Shown: positions 34,911-43,649, numbered from the stretch's first letter. The stretch is DNA of 64,000 bases from Flammeovirga agarivorans (GCF_012641475.1 NZ_JABAIL010000001.1:1108446-1172445); one strand, 5' to 3'. The notes: generated by a model from the sequence alone, not told the origin. Made by a program: numbers and translations.

Positions 34911-36698
34911 ATGAAACTTATTATAGCCCTAACTTTCTTATTAACAAGTGCATTCTCGTATGCCCAAAATAGAACTGTCAATGAAGAGAAAGCTGAAATT
35001 TACAAAGAAATACAAAGTCTGATTGTCGCAGATTCTGTTTACAGATCCTATTTAAAAGAACAAATTAAAAGGTTGGATGGAATGGTTGCTTCTAATAAAA
35101 AAGAAGAACCACAAATGGTACTCAATGGTATACCTGTAAAACCATTTGGTGATACTTTATTCTTTGTACATCGAAAAGGACATATTTCAGCTTATAATAG
35201 AGCGAAGGCAATCAGTGATTCTTTGGTAAACATAGCATCACATCACTTATTTTTAATTGATACGGTGGAGTTAATAGAAATTGAAGATCATTATCAATTG
35301 GTCTTTAATAATAATGTGATCCATACTATAGACTCAATGGACGCAAAACTCATGCAATCATCAAGAATCCAGATTGCAAAAAAGCGTCAGAAGAAACTCA
35401 ATGAAGCCTTGCATAATAAAGTGTACGGTCAGGGTAAAGATGCAGGATTATATGCTTTAGTAGGTTTGATTGTTCTATGTATTTTTATCATCATCATAAA
35501 CAAGGCGTATCGATTTGCTTTAAATAAAGTAATCAATAAGAACTGGTTTAAGAATATTTGGGTAAAAAATGTCCGTATTCTTACGGAAGAAAATCAACTG
35601 AAGTTTATTAAGTATTTAATGATGGCGATTCGGCTTTCACTAATCTTTACCCTGATTTATTTATATCTACCTATTGTAGGTCAGTTTTCACCACCTTTAC
35701 AAGATATATCAGATCGTTTATTAAGCTATGTGATTGATCCTGTTAAAGATATTATTAAATCAGCATTAGGTTTTCTTCCTAACTTGCTTAAGATTATCAT
35801 CATCTTAGCCTTTTTCCATTACCTTATAGAGTTTATTAAGATCTTTGCTGATGCTATTAAAAGCGAACGATTAAAACTTCCAGGGTTTTACCCTGATTGG
35901 GTTCAGCCCACCATGAAGATCATCAAGTTTATGTTGTATACTTTTATGGTGATAATGGTTTTCCCACTTTTGCCTGGGGCAGAATCCAATGAATTTAAAG
36001 GGATTTCAGTCTTTGTAGGTGTGCTACTGTCTATTGGTTCAACTTCAGTAATTACTAACGCAATTTCGGGTATCGTAATTACGTATATGAGAAGGTTTAA
36101 TATTGGAGATTGGATTAAAGCAGGAGATATAATGGGAGAAGTAGTTGAACGTTCATTGTTTGTGACAAGGTTGCGTACATCAAAAAATGAAATTGTGACC
36201 ATACCAAATAGTAAGATTTCCGAATCTCAAACTATTAATTATTCTCAACCTATTAATCGATATAAATTAATCATTCATACCACAGTAACAATTGGTTATG
36301 ATGTTCCATGGAGAAAAGTACATGGAATGTTAAAAGAAGCAGCAGAATTGACCGATGGTTTATTGGCTGGAGAAATTCCTTTCGTTTTACAGACATCTTT
36401 AGATGATTTTTATGTAAGTTACCAATTGAATGCATATACCAAGCAGCCAGAGAAAATGGCTAGGATCTACTCTCGATTACATCAAAATATTCAGGATATT
36501 TTCAGTAGAGAAGATGTTGAGATTATGTCGCCACATTATAGAGCCAATAGAGCAGATGATGAAATTACTATTCCTGATTTTGCACTTATGCAGGACCAGA
36601 AAAAAAATAAGGCTCCAAAACAAGATGTGGATGATAATACTCCAGGTATTAATGATGCACCAGAAGAACAACCTCCTGAAGATAATGATGATAAATAA
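34911..36698 (+). CDS. MscS family mechanosensitive channel, copy 2
   Basis: 595 residues with the same architecture as the upstream copy: signal peptide (MKLIIALTFLLTSAFSYAQ), periplasmic domain with IVADSVYRSYLKEQIKRLDG, membrane helices, and the MscS core (GISVFVGVLLSIGSTSVIT, YMRRFNIGDWIKAGDIMGEV, VTIPNSKISESQTINYSQP). Long stretches match copy 1 almost residue for residue, so this is a tandem duplication. It differs by an acidic, Pro-rich C-terminal tail (DDNTPGINDAPEEQPPEDND) absent in copy 1, which may tune gating or location. Only 2 bp separate it from the next gene. Confidence 0.92.
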   Translation: MKLIIALTFLLTSAFSYAQNRTVNEEKAEIYKEIQSLIVADSVYRSYLKEQIKRLDGMVASNKKEEPQMVLNGIPVKPFGDTLFFVHRKGHISAYNRAKAISDSLVNIASHHLFLIDTVELIEIEDHYQLVFNNNVIHTIDSMDAKLMQSSRIQIAKKRQKKLNEALHNKVYGQGKDAGLYALVGLIVLCIFIIIINKAYRFALNKVINKNWFKNIWVKNVRILTEENQLKFIKYLMMAIRLSLIFTLIYLYLPIVGQFSPPLQDISDRLLSYVIDPVKDIIKSALGFLPNLLKIIIILAFFHYLIEFIKIFADAIKSERLKLPGFYPDWVQPTMKIIKFMLYTFMVIMVFPLLPGAESNEFKGISVFVGVLLSIGSTSVITNAISGIVITYMRRFNIGDWIKAGDIMGEVVERSLFVTRLRTSKNEIVTIPNSKISESQTINYSQPINRYKLIIHTTVTIGYDVPWRKVHGMLKEAAELTDGLLAGEIPFVLQTSLDDFYVSYQLNAYTKQPEKMARIYSRLHQNIQDIFSREDVEIMSPHYRANRADDEITIPDFALMQDQKKNKAPKQDVDDNTPGINDAPEEQPPEDNDDK

Positions 36699-36700
36699 TT

Positions 36701-37690
36701 ATGCAGAATGTATTACGTATTATAAAATTACCCTACTTAATATTTAGTTTCTTATACTCGATCTTTAACCAAATACTTTTTATAAGAAAATATGTCAATC
36801 CTATTCTTCTTGAATTTGAAGATTGTCATGATAACTCACTCCAACCAAAGGATTTTGAGAAAATACGAAAGTATTATGGGTTATCTATTACCGGAATTTT
36901 TGGAGCCTCATTGTGTAAACTTAGAGGACAAAAAATGCTTTTTGAAGAACGATATACAAGTACATTTCAAGCTTCCATTACAGGTCTAGTAGATGATTAC
37001 TATGATGAACATGGAATGACTTTGGAGCGAATGAGGGAGTTTTTTGTAACACCTGACGAAGTAACACCTAAAAACCAAGCAGAATTATTAGGTATACAAC
37101 TCTACAAAGAAAGTATTAAATATGTCAACGATTTTAATGCATTGGTGCCATTCCTTGATAATGTTAATCAGGCACAATCTGATAGTATGCAACAAGTAGA
37201 GACCAAAATGGATTTTCTACAATTGAAAATGCTAACCTTATATAAGGGAGGGAGCTCTTTTCTTTATTATAGATCCGCTTTCAGGCATCCTTTTAAAAAG
37301 AACGAAGAAAAGGCCCTGTACTTATTAGGAGGAATTACACAACTATCTAATGATATCTTTGATGTATACAAAGACCGAGAAAATGGTGTGCAAACATTAT
37401 TAACTATCACTAAAGACATTGGAATGGTGAAAGACCTCTATAAAAAATGGATCAAAGAGTTTGAAGACTTATTTATCTGTTTGGATTATTCTCCGGGCAA
37501 TATTCAATCCTTCCTCCAATTATACCACTTGGGAGTATTTTCTAGATGTTTTGTATGTTTAGATCAATTGATTTCACTTCAAGAAAAATCTGAAGGGGTG
37601 TTTGAATTACAAGATTATTCTAGAGAAGAATTAATCTGTGATATGGAACAATATTCTAACCTTACAAAGAGTATAAAATATTCAATATAG
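36701..37690 (+). CDS. Class I isoprenoid-synthase-like protein
   Basis: 329 residues, almost all helical, preceded by a hydrophobic N-terminus (~8-30). Two acidic motifs stand where trans-prenyltransferases and terpene synthases bind the Mg-diphosphate: DDYYD (98-102) and NDIFDVYKDRENG (217-229), with KGGSS at 182-186 and GGITQLSND ahead of the second. Spacing of ~119 residues fits the class I fold. I recall Bacteroidota proteins annotated as class 1 isoprenoid biosynthesis enzymes that look like this. Substrate and product are unknown; it could be a prenyl-chain synthase, a terpene cyclase or a non-catalytic relative. It starts 2 bp after the MscS stop codon, implying co-transcription. Confidence 0.65.
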   Translation: MQNVLRIIKLPYLIFSFLYSIFNQILFIRKYVNPILLEFEDCHDNSLQPKDFEKIRKYYGLSITGIFGASLCKLRGQKMLFEERYTSTFQASITGLVDDYYDEHGMTLERMREFFVTPDEVTPKNQAELLGIQLYKESIKYVNDFNALVPFLDNVNQAQSDSMQQVETKMDFLQLKMLTLYKGGSSFLYYRSAFRHPFKKNEEKALYLLGGITQLSNDIFDVYKDRENGVQTLLTITKDIGMVKDLYKKWIKEFEDLFICLDYSPGNIQSFLQLYHLGVFSRCFVCLDQLISLQEKSEGVFELQDYSREELICDMEQYSNLTKSIKYSI

Positions 37691-37693
37691 TAT

Positions 37694-37798
37694 TATAGGA
37701 TATAGAATAAAGGAATAAAATTATATTCTATGTAAGTAAAGTTTATGCTTTACATTACATAACGAAATATCCTATACCTATTACTCTATATCCTATTT
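37694..37798. repeat. AT-rich inverted repeat after the isoprenoid-like gene
   Basis: Arms near 37694-37710 and 37781-37798 share the core ATAGGATATAGA on opposite strands, about 70 bp apart. A further copy of the same word (CCTATACC) lies next to the right arm. It may act as a terminator-like or mobile dyad. Confidence 0.55.
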
Positions 37799-37806
37799 TA
37801 TTATGA

Positions 37807-37980
37807 TTAGCTATTTTTTAATAAAGGATAAACGCCAATTGTAGCTGAAACCATCATTACTGAGGCAATACAGGCCATAATTGTACCTACTGTAGTATCT
37901 GCGTTAATTGCTGAATCGATGACTCCATAGTCCAAAGCAAGAAATGCAACGGGAACTAGGAAAAGCAAGAACTTTTTCAT
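37807..37980 (-). CDS. Small membrane protein (57 aa), unknown
   Basis: I choose the start at 37980 (MKKFLLFLVPVAF) over 38025 because the hydrophobic N-terminal segment begins there. Two membrane stretches (about 3-20 and 30-52) are separated by DSAINADTTVG. Style resembles other small Bacteroidota membrane proteins with no known role. It is divergent from hemB. Confidence 0.55.
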   Translation of the reverse strand: MKKFLLFLVPVAFLALDYGVIDSAINADTTVGTIMACIASVMMVSATIGVYPLLKNS

Positions 37981-38167
37981 GGTTGTTATGTTTGTTAATA
38001 GATAAATTAAAAGATGTTTTGTCAATTAGGAACGACAGAATGTATATAACTTACTGTAGTTCTTATTTTTATATACGTAAAAGAATCGATGTTACTTAGT
38101 GGGATTAACAAATGCTAAGCAAAATTGTAGAACCTTGACATTCACTCTCTTGATAAATCAAAAACTA

Positions 38168-38182
38168 ACCGATAAATTCGGT
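38168..38182. promoter_or_regulatory. Short palindrome just before hemB
   Basis: ACCGA-TAAAT-TCGGT is a perfect 5-bp dyad ending 14 bp before the hemB start codon. It could be an operator or an mRNA hairpin affecting initiation. Confidence 0.3.
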
Positions 38183-38196
38183 CAAAATCAGAAAAT

Positions 38197-39171
38197 ATGT
38201 TAACAAGAAGACCACGTAGAAATAGAAAATCAGAGGGCATTCGCTCAATGGTAAAAGAAACTATCTTAACGGTAGATGATTTTATTTTTCCTTTGTTCTT
38301 GATCGAAGGAGAAAATCACAAAGAAGAAGTTGTTTCAATGCCTGGTATCTACAGGTATACATTAGATCTTCTTATGAATGAGATTGGGGAGTGTTTGGAT
38401 CTAGGGATCAAATCTTTCTGTCTATTCCCTTCTCTTGGTGATGACAAAAAAGACAGTATGGCAACCGAAGGTCATAACCCTGAAGGCCTTTACCAAGTCG
38501 CTTTAAGTTCTATTAAAGAGAAATACCCAGAAGCTGTACTGATGACTGATGTAGCTATGGATCCTTATAGTTCGGATGGTCATGACGGTATCGTTAGAGA
38601 TGGTGAAATCATTAATGACGAAACGTTAGAAGTATTGGGTAAGATGGCATTGGCACAAGCAAAAGCGGGTGCTGATATTATTGGCCCTTCTGATATGATG
38701 GACGGTAGAATCGGTTACATCAGAGAAGTCTTAGACGATAATGGATATACTGATGTTTCCATTATGTCTTATTCAGCTAAGTATGCTTCGGCTTTCTATG
38801 GCCCATTCCGTGATGCACTAGATTCTGCACCAAAGTTTGGTGATAAGAAAACATATCAAATGGACCCTGCTAATGTAAAAGAAGCATTAATTGAGGCAGA
38901 GTTAGATTTTGTTGAAGGAGCAGATTTCTTAATGGTTAAACCTGCTTTATCCTACTTAGATGTTATCAAGACATTATCAGAGAATTTTGATATTCCAATT
39001 ACAGCATATAATGTTTCTGGAGAATATGCAATGTTAAAAGCAGCAGCTCAGAACGGATGGTTGGAAAATGACAAGACCATGATGGAAATGTTATTGAGTA
39101 TCAAACGAGCAGGGGCATCTGCGATCTTAACTTATTTCGCAAAAGAAGCAGCTGTACTTTTAAAAAAATAG
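38197..39171 (+). CDS. hemB: Porphobilinogen synthase (delta-aminolevulinate dehydratase)
   Basis: 324 residues; condenses two 5-aminolevulinate molecules to porphobilinogen in haem synthesis. The two Schiff-base lysines are Lys195 (SYSAKYASAFYGPFRDA) and Lys248 (DFLMVKPALSYLD), matching the E. coli positions closely. The metal-site segment reads DVAMDPYSSDGHDG, with Asp and Ala in place of the zinc-binding cysteines, so this is the cysteine-poor, Mg-type enzyme. It starts with LTRRPRRNRKSEGIR, typical of the family. A small dyad precedes the start. Haem supply is relevant to the di-haem lipoprotein at 24.7 kb, though unlinked. Confidence 0.97.
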   Translation: MLTRRPRRNRKSEGIRSMVKETILTVDDFIFPLFLIEGENHKEEVVSMPGIYRYTLDLLMNEIGECLDLGIKSFCLFPSLGDDKKDSMATEGHNPEGLYQVALSSIKEKYPEAVLMTDVAMDPYSSDGHDGIVRDGEIINDETLEVLGKMALAQAKAGADIIGPSDMMDGRIGYIREVLDDNGYTDVSIMSYSAKYASAFYGPFRDALDSAPKFGDKKTYQMDPANVKEALIEAELDFVEGADFLMVKPALSYLDVIKTLSENFDIPITAYNVSGEYAMLKAAAQNGWLENDKTMMEMLLSIKRAGASAILTYFAKEAAVLLKK

Positions 39172-39177
39172 AAATAG

Positions 39178-39213
39178 GTAGTTAGTGGTTATGAAATACT
39201 AATCGCTAACTAC
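39178..39213. repeat. 14-bp dyad between hemB and the M61 peptidase
   Basis: GTAGTTAGTGGTTA (39178-39191) pairs with TAATCGCTAACTAC (39200-39213) including two G-U pairs, around an 8-base loop. There is no T-run, so a plain terminator is unlikely. Confidence 0.55.
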
Positions 39214-39230
39214 TAACTAAAACCAAATTC

Positions 39231-40868
39231 ATGAAATTCTATATCTCCCCTTCACCTTCCCACCCTTATTTTTTAGACTTCAAGATCTCATTCGTCTGTA
39301 CAACTGATGATACATTGGTAAAGCTTCCATTATGGAGACCTGGTCGTTATCAAGTGCAGACCTTCGCAAAAAATATTCGAAACATCGGGGCAGAAAGTAA
39401 TGGCAAGGCATTTGAAGTACGAAATGTTAGTAGAAATACTTGGAGTGTACTTGGAAGCCAGGAAGGAGATGAGATAATACTTCACTATGAATACTATGCT
39501 CGCCATCAAGATGCTGGAGGCACTTGGGTAAGTAATGATTTTTGGTTAATAAATGGAATAAGTTGTGGTATGCTCCCTGAGGGACTTGACCAGGAAGAAA
39601 TTGATGTTATTATTGACTTTCCATTAAATTTTGAAGTAGCAACTGCAGCGGTAAAAAAAGCCGATAGTTACCATTTTTCTAATTTTGAAGAATGGACTGA
39701 AACTCCTTTTATGGCAGGGTCAAAAATGCACCATCAATCTTTTGTGATGGAAGATTCAATGTTTCATATTTGGTTACATGGAAATATTCAACCAGACTGG
39801 ACACAAATTGTTACCGACTTCAAGAAATTCACTCGAAAACAATTAGATATCTTTGGTGGTTTCCCTCATTCAGAGTTTCATTATTTATGCCTAATTCCAT
39901 CATTTAGACATTATCATGGAGTAGAACATCCAACAAGTACTGTGATCACTTTGGGACCCGCTGTAGATTTTAATGATACAACTTTCTATGAAAATCTTTT
40001 AGGGATTTCCTCTCATGAGTTGTTCCATGTATGGAATATCAAAGGTATTCGTCCAAAAGAACTAAAACCGTACCCTTTATTTGAAGAAGTTTATTTTGAT
40101 ACTGGTTATGTAGCAGAAGGTGTTACGACCTATTTTGGCGATGAAATACTCTATCGTTCAGGAGCATACTCTAAAGAGCAATATAAAAATGAATTGAATA
40201 AGCTACTTACAAGGCATTTCGAAAATCAAGGACGTTATGCTTTATCAGTAGCAGATTCATCTTTAGAATTATGGACTGATGGTTATGAAAAAGGAATTCC
40301 TGCTCGAAAGACAAGTATTTATGTAAAAGGAGCTGTTGCCGCATTAATTCTTGATAGTATGATCAAAACAAAATTTGATGATCAGAAATCATTAGATGAT
40401 GTAATGAAATTAATGTGGGAGCGTTTTGGTGAGAATTCTTTGGGTTATACATCAGAAGATTACAAAACCATTTCAGAAGAAGTTTTTGAAGCATCTCTAG
40501 ACGAATATTTTAATAATGTAATCTTTGGAACGGATCTTTTAGAAGATAAAGTACAAGAAGCTTTACATCATCTTGGGTGGGAAACAGAAGTCAATTTCCC
40601 AAAAGAAGCACTTGCTAAATATTATGGTTTAAAAGTAGATACTAAAGGTATTATTGTAGATACTGCAGCTAGAAAAACAAGCCAGGATCTTGTGGAAGGA
40701 GATAAGATTATTTCAATAAATGATATTGTTGGCTCTGTAGATAGTTACCAAAAGATGGCGTCACAAAATGACGTATTAAAAGTTATTTACGAAAGAGATA
40801 GCCAAATCTTTGCAAAAGAGTTATATAAAAAGAAAGAGTTGTACTTTGCTAAGATTAATGTAACCTAA
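39231..40868 (+). CDS. M61 family metallopeptidase with PDZ domain
   Basis: 545 residues without signal peptide. The N-terminal beta domain (~1-170) and thermolysin-like catalytic domain with zinc motif HELFH (262-266, in SSHELFHVWNIKGIRP) define peptidase family M61, the glycyl aminopeptidase group. GYVAEGVTTYFGDEILYRSG about 27 residues later supplies the third zinc ligand Glu. A C-terminal PDZ-like domain (~440-540, with KGIIVDTAARKTSQDLVEGDKIISIND) completes the usual layout. Lack of a signal suggests a cytoplasmic role in peptide turnover. Confidence 0.93.
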   Translation: MKFYISPSPSHPYFLDFKISFVCTTDDTLVKLPLWRPGRYQVQTFAKNIRNIGAESNGKAFEVRNVSRNTWSVLGSQEGDEIILHYEYYARHQDAGGTWVSNDFWLINGISCGMLPEGLDQEEIDVIIDFPLNFEVATAAVKKADSYHFSNFEEWTETPFMAGSKMHHQSFVMEDSMFHIWLHGNIQPDWTQIVTDFKKFTRKQLDIFGGFPHSEFHYLCLIPSFRHYHGVEHPTSTVITLGPAVDFNDTTFYENLLGISSHELFHVWNIKGIRPKELKPYPLFEEVYFDTGYVAEGVTTYFGDEILYRSGAYSKEQYKNELNKLLTRHFENQGRYALSVADSSLELWTDGYEKGIPARKTSIYVKGAVAALILDSMIKTKFDDQKSLDDVMKLMWERFGENSLGYTSEDYKTISEEVFEASLDEYFNNVIFGTDLLEDKVQEALHHLGWETEVNFPKEALAKYYGLKVDTKGIIVDTAARKTSQDLVEGDKIISINDIVGSVDSYQKMASQNDVLKVIYERDSQIFAKELYKKKELYFAKINVT

Positions 40869-41002
40869 GTGAACTGAATAGTGTAATTAATAATCAATAA
40901 GTTTAAACAGAGGTACAAACTTGTTATCTTTACGTTTGGATAAACTAATTTTTTTAAATAAGATTTTTAGGTCATCTCTTTTTTCTAATTAGGGTTATTG
41001 AT

Positions 41003-42319
41003 ATGAAAAAACTATTATTACCATTTTTATTGCTCGGCTTTTCAACTACTTTATTCGCTCAAGAGAAAAACGCCGTAGAACTATTTTTTAAGAATGCTGA
41101 AAAATTTAGAATGGCAAAGGATTATTTACGAGCAATCGTTGAATATGAACAAGCTATAGCCATTGCAGATACATCAGCAAAAGTACATTATTGGAAAGGC
41201 GTTTGTAACCTATTGGTACAAGACAGTGCAAAAGCTGTTGACGATTGGGATAGAGCATTAGCACTAAATAAAAGCTATATGCCAGCATATTCAGCCATTT
41301 CAAAAGTATATCAAGGGAGTAAAGATTACGATAAATACAAAGCGAATGTAAATGCTTGGTTGACGGAAGAAAAAGATCCATTTAAGCAAGTGAATTTATG
41401 CTTAGAAACGGCTAATTTCTTTACAGCTGAAGAGATGTATGCAGATGCTCATGTGTATACTAAAGAAGGGTTGAAAATCTCTCCAAATAATGTAGAAATC
41501 CTTTACTTAGATGCTAAAACATCAAATAAGATAGGGAAACATCACGAAGCCATCAAAGTAATTGATCAGATACTGACTCAGTTTTCTGAAAATGCTCCAA
41601 AGCCTCAGGTAGCAAAATACTATTATGAAAAAGGTATCGCACTGTATGCTTTAGAAGATTACGACAAAGCGATGCCTGTATTAGAATTTGCCAATGTTGG
41701 TCCTTATAAGCCATTAGTAACAAAGCTAAAACCAGATTACTATTTTGCTGTAGCTAGTGCTTATGAAGATATCTATGAGTTTAGCAAAGCAAAATCATTG
41801 CTAGATAAGGCAATGAAAATTGATAAAAAATATATCAAAGCAAATATTTTACTAGCTGATATTATTGTTAAAGAAGAACACCATCATAAAGGGATCCACC
41901 TTTTTGAATTAGGGTTAAAAGACTATGTAGGAAATGAAAAAATTTACCTTAAAGCCTATATTGAGTTTATTGATATCCTTTTATGCTCTAAGAAATATGA
42001 TGAAGCATTAAAATACGCTAACGAATGTTTGAAGAACTTTAAAGGAGTAAGAGAAGTAATGTTCCATAAGGTAGTAGCATTACATAAATTAAGTAGGAGA
42101 GAAGAGGCAATTGAAGTTGGGTTAGATTTGATGTCAGATTCAAATATCACACCTCAAGAATTTGTAAAATATTCTCTTTTAATGGGACATGTTTATGGAA
42201 TAGAAAATCCAATAAAATGTAAGCAGTCTCTTCAAGATGCTAGAAAAGGACCATACTACCCTGTAGCATCTTATTCACTAGAATATTACGCTAAGGTACA
42301 AAATGATAATGCGCTTTAA
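41003..42319 (+). CDS. Secreted TPR repeat protein
   Basis: 438 residues. Signal peptide MKKLLLPFLLLGFSTTLFAQ (Sec type, cleavage after FAQ). The rest consists of tetratricopeptide-like helical repeats. Clear units include YLRAIVEYEQAIAIADTSAK, AVDDWDRALALNKSYMPAYS, EAIKVIDQILTQFSEN, KAKSLLDKAMKIDKKYIKAN and DEALKYANECLKNFKGVRE. Such periplasmic proteins usually scaffold complexes; the partner is not known. It is monocistronic and ends in a hairpin. Confidence 0.88.
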   Translation: MKKLLLPFLLLGFSTTLFAQEKNAVELFFKNAEKFRMAKDYLRAIVEYEQAIAIADTSAKVHYWKGVCNLLVQDSAKAVDDWDRALALNKSYMPAYSAISKVYQGSKDYDKYKANVNAWLTEEKDPFKQVNLCLETANFFTAEEMYADAHVYTKEGLKISPNNVEILYLDAKTSNKIGKHHEAIKVIDQILTQFSENAPKPQVAKYYYEKGIALYALEDYDKAMPVLEFANVGPYKPLVTKLKPDYYFAVASAYEDIYEFSKAKSLLDKAMKIDKKYIKANILLADIIVKEEHHHKGIHLFELGLKDYVGNEKIYLKAYIEFIDILLCSKKYDEALKYANECLKNFKGVREVMFHKVVALHKLSRREEAIEVGLDLMSDSNITPQEFVKYSLLMGHVYGIENPIKCKQSLQDARKGPYYPVASYSLEYYAKVQNDNAL

Positions 42320-42345
42320 GCAATACTAAGATATATACAAGAATA

Positions 42346-42379
42346 GGGGATATCTCAATACACTGAGGTATTCCTTTTT
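42346..42379 (+). terminator. Terminator of the TPR gene
   Basis: Imperfect stem (42348-42357 with 42364-42374, one bulge and one G-U) followed by T5. Confidence 0.65.
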
Positions 42380-42857
42380 GTTACAAATAAAAGGGGAAAG
42401 TGTACTTTACTCAGAGTGTAATATGAAAAGAATAAAAAAACACCCCGCACATTTCTTGCGAGGTGAAATAACGTTTTGAATTAGATCTTAGAACTCTTTC
42501 ATTCTAATAAGACCCGATATAAGAAAATGTGTGATAAATAGTTTTCGCATTATTAATCATCCATCTTCATTAGAGCTAGTTTTCAGTTAGTTATTTTTTA
42601 ATAGTTAGTAAACTTATGATTCGTTAAGCACAAGTATCTTACAGATGGAAAATAATTGCGTTTAATTATAATGTAATGTTAATAACTTTAAATATTGATT
42701 CAAAGTGTATTGTGAAATAAATGGATGTTGGCGTATAAATTTAGATGATTGATAAAATGAAGGGGTTTAATTGTGAAATTTGTAATGGTTTTTCTTAAAA
42801 TGTAAATGGTAATAGTTGTTCGTAGCTTTTTGAAATTAGAAACTTAAAGAAGTGAAG
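42380..42857. other. Spacer of ~480 bp with no recognised gene
   Basis: AT-rich, no credible open frame on either strand. It holds a minus-strand terminator (42434-42465) that has no close upstream gene; the nearest minus-strand gene ends at 42858. Confidence 0.5.
42434..42465 (-). terminator. Minus-strand terminator without an adjacent gene
   Basis: Stem CACCTCGCA / TGCGGGGTG on the minus strand (42465-42457 with 42449-42441, one U-G pair) followed by seven T. It lies ~390 bp past the nucleotidyltransferase stop codon. Confidence 0.6.
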
Positions 42858-43175
42858 TTAAGGTCGGTGATATATTTCAATACCATTATTCTTTATATGC
42901 TTTATTAATTTCTCGTTGTCTAGTTGTTTGAGATCTATTAGATCAATTAAATAGGGAATGTTTGTTTTTTCTTCGATATGTTCTTTTACTTTAAAAATAA
43001 GTGAGGAATCAAAGTCTCCATGGATGCATATATCTATATCTGAGCCTTTTCGAAAATTACCCAAAGCTCTGGATCCAAAAATAGATGCTTTATCTAGATC
43101 TTTATACAATCTAAATGTTTCTATTAACTGAGAAAAAGATTTGTCTCCTATTCCAAATTGATTAGTTATTAGCAT
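42858..43175 (-). CDS. MNT-domain nucleotidyltransferase (MntA/HI0073-like)
   Basis: 105 residues. It is a minimal nucleotidyltransferase with the GSRALGNFRKGSDIDICIHG motif (about 33-52), where the GS and the DxD pair bind nucleotide and Mg. A third acidic strand follows at PYLIDLIDL. Its start codon overlaps by 14 bp the end of the broken HEPN-type gene upstream, the classic arrangement of HI0074/HI0073-type MNT-HEPN pairs. In this class the MNT protein acts as the antitoxin by adding AMP to the HEPN toxin. Catalytic residues look intact. Confidence 0.85.
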   Translation of the reverse strand: MLITNQFGIGDKSFSQLIETFRLYKDLDKASIFGSRALGNFRKGSDIDICIHGDFDSSLIFKVKEHIEEKTNIPYLIDLIDLKQLDNEKLIKHIKNNGIEIYHRP

Positions 43176-43562
43176 TATTCAAAAATTCAATAAGTTTCGA
43201 GATTTCATTAAAATAAGAATTTACAACAGCATTAGTAGCTTTATGGAATAATTCCTCATTATAAGTATGTGATAATAAATTCCTATTATTTAGCATTTCT
43301 AACCATATTTCACCATCATCAATAATTTCATAATGAAAAGATTGCCTAATGACTTCTTTTGGTGTATTCGCAATTACACTTTCACTTTTTAGATAATCTT
43401 TTAAATACTTCCATTATAATTCAAGAGTGTATTCAAGCCTTTGGGCTAATCCCTCTTAGATAGATCATCTAATTCAGGAAATCTATTTATTGCAGAATGA
43501 AGTTGATTATATGCTTTAAGAAGATTTTGAAAACGTTGTTTCCAGCGAATATCATCTTCCAT
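43162..43562 (-). pseudogene. HEPN-type HI0074/HepT-like partner, broken
   Basis: Reading the minus strand from ATG 43562 gives MEDDIRWKQRFQNLLKAYNQ and on to DDLSKR, then an early stop. Shifting frame at the CCC run 43451-43453 (one G lost on the coding strand) restores GLAQRLEYTLEL, followed by an in-frame TAA at 43414-43416 where relatives have a small residue before WK. The frame then runs WKYLKDYLKSES to EFLNNANN and stops at 43162. The HEPN signature RNLLSHTY (Arg-x4-His) is present after the lesions. So one frameshift and one nonsense codon inactivate a ~130-residue HI0074-type protein. Confidence 0.85.
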
Positions 43563-43586
43563 AATTTATATTGTAAACTTTAATTT

Positions 43587-43629
43587 AAAAAGAAGCTATA
43601 TATTATTGAATAATATATAGCTTCTTTTT
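43587..43629 (-). terminator. Terminator of the polysaccharide locus
   Basis: 19-bp near-perfect stem (43587-43605 with 43611-43629), AT-rich, with T-runs on both sides. It follows the last gene of the locus, which ends at 43650. Confidence 0.75.
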
Positions 43630-43649
43630 AAATAAATATTTTTTATTTA

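Noticed and set aside
36430..36747. Plus-strand frame overlapping the second MscS gene and the isoprenoid-like gene
   Set aside because: It is an out-of-frame shadow of two well-supported coding regions.
27075..39213. CRISPR array or transposon ends among the AT-rich dyads
   Set aside because: The three dyads differ in sequence, are single units, and have no regular spacers, transposase or target-site duplications that I can see.
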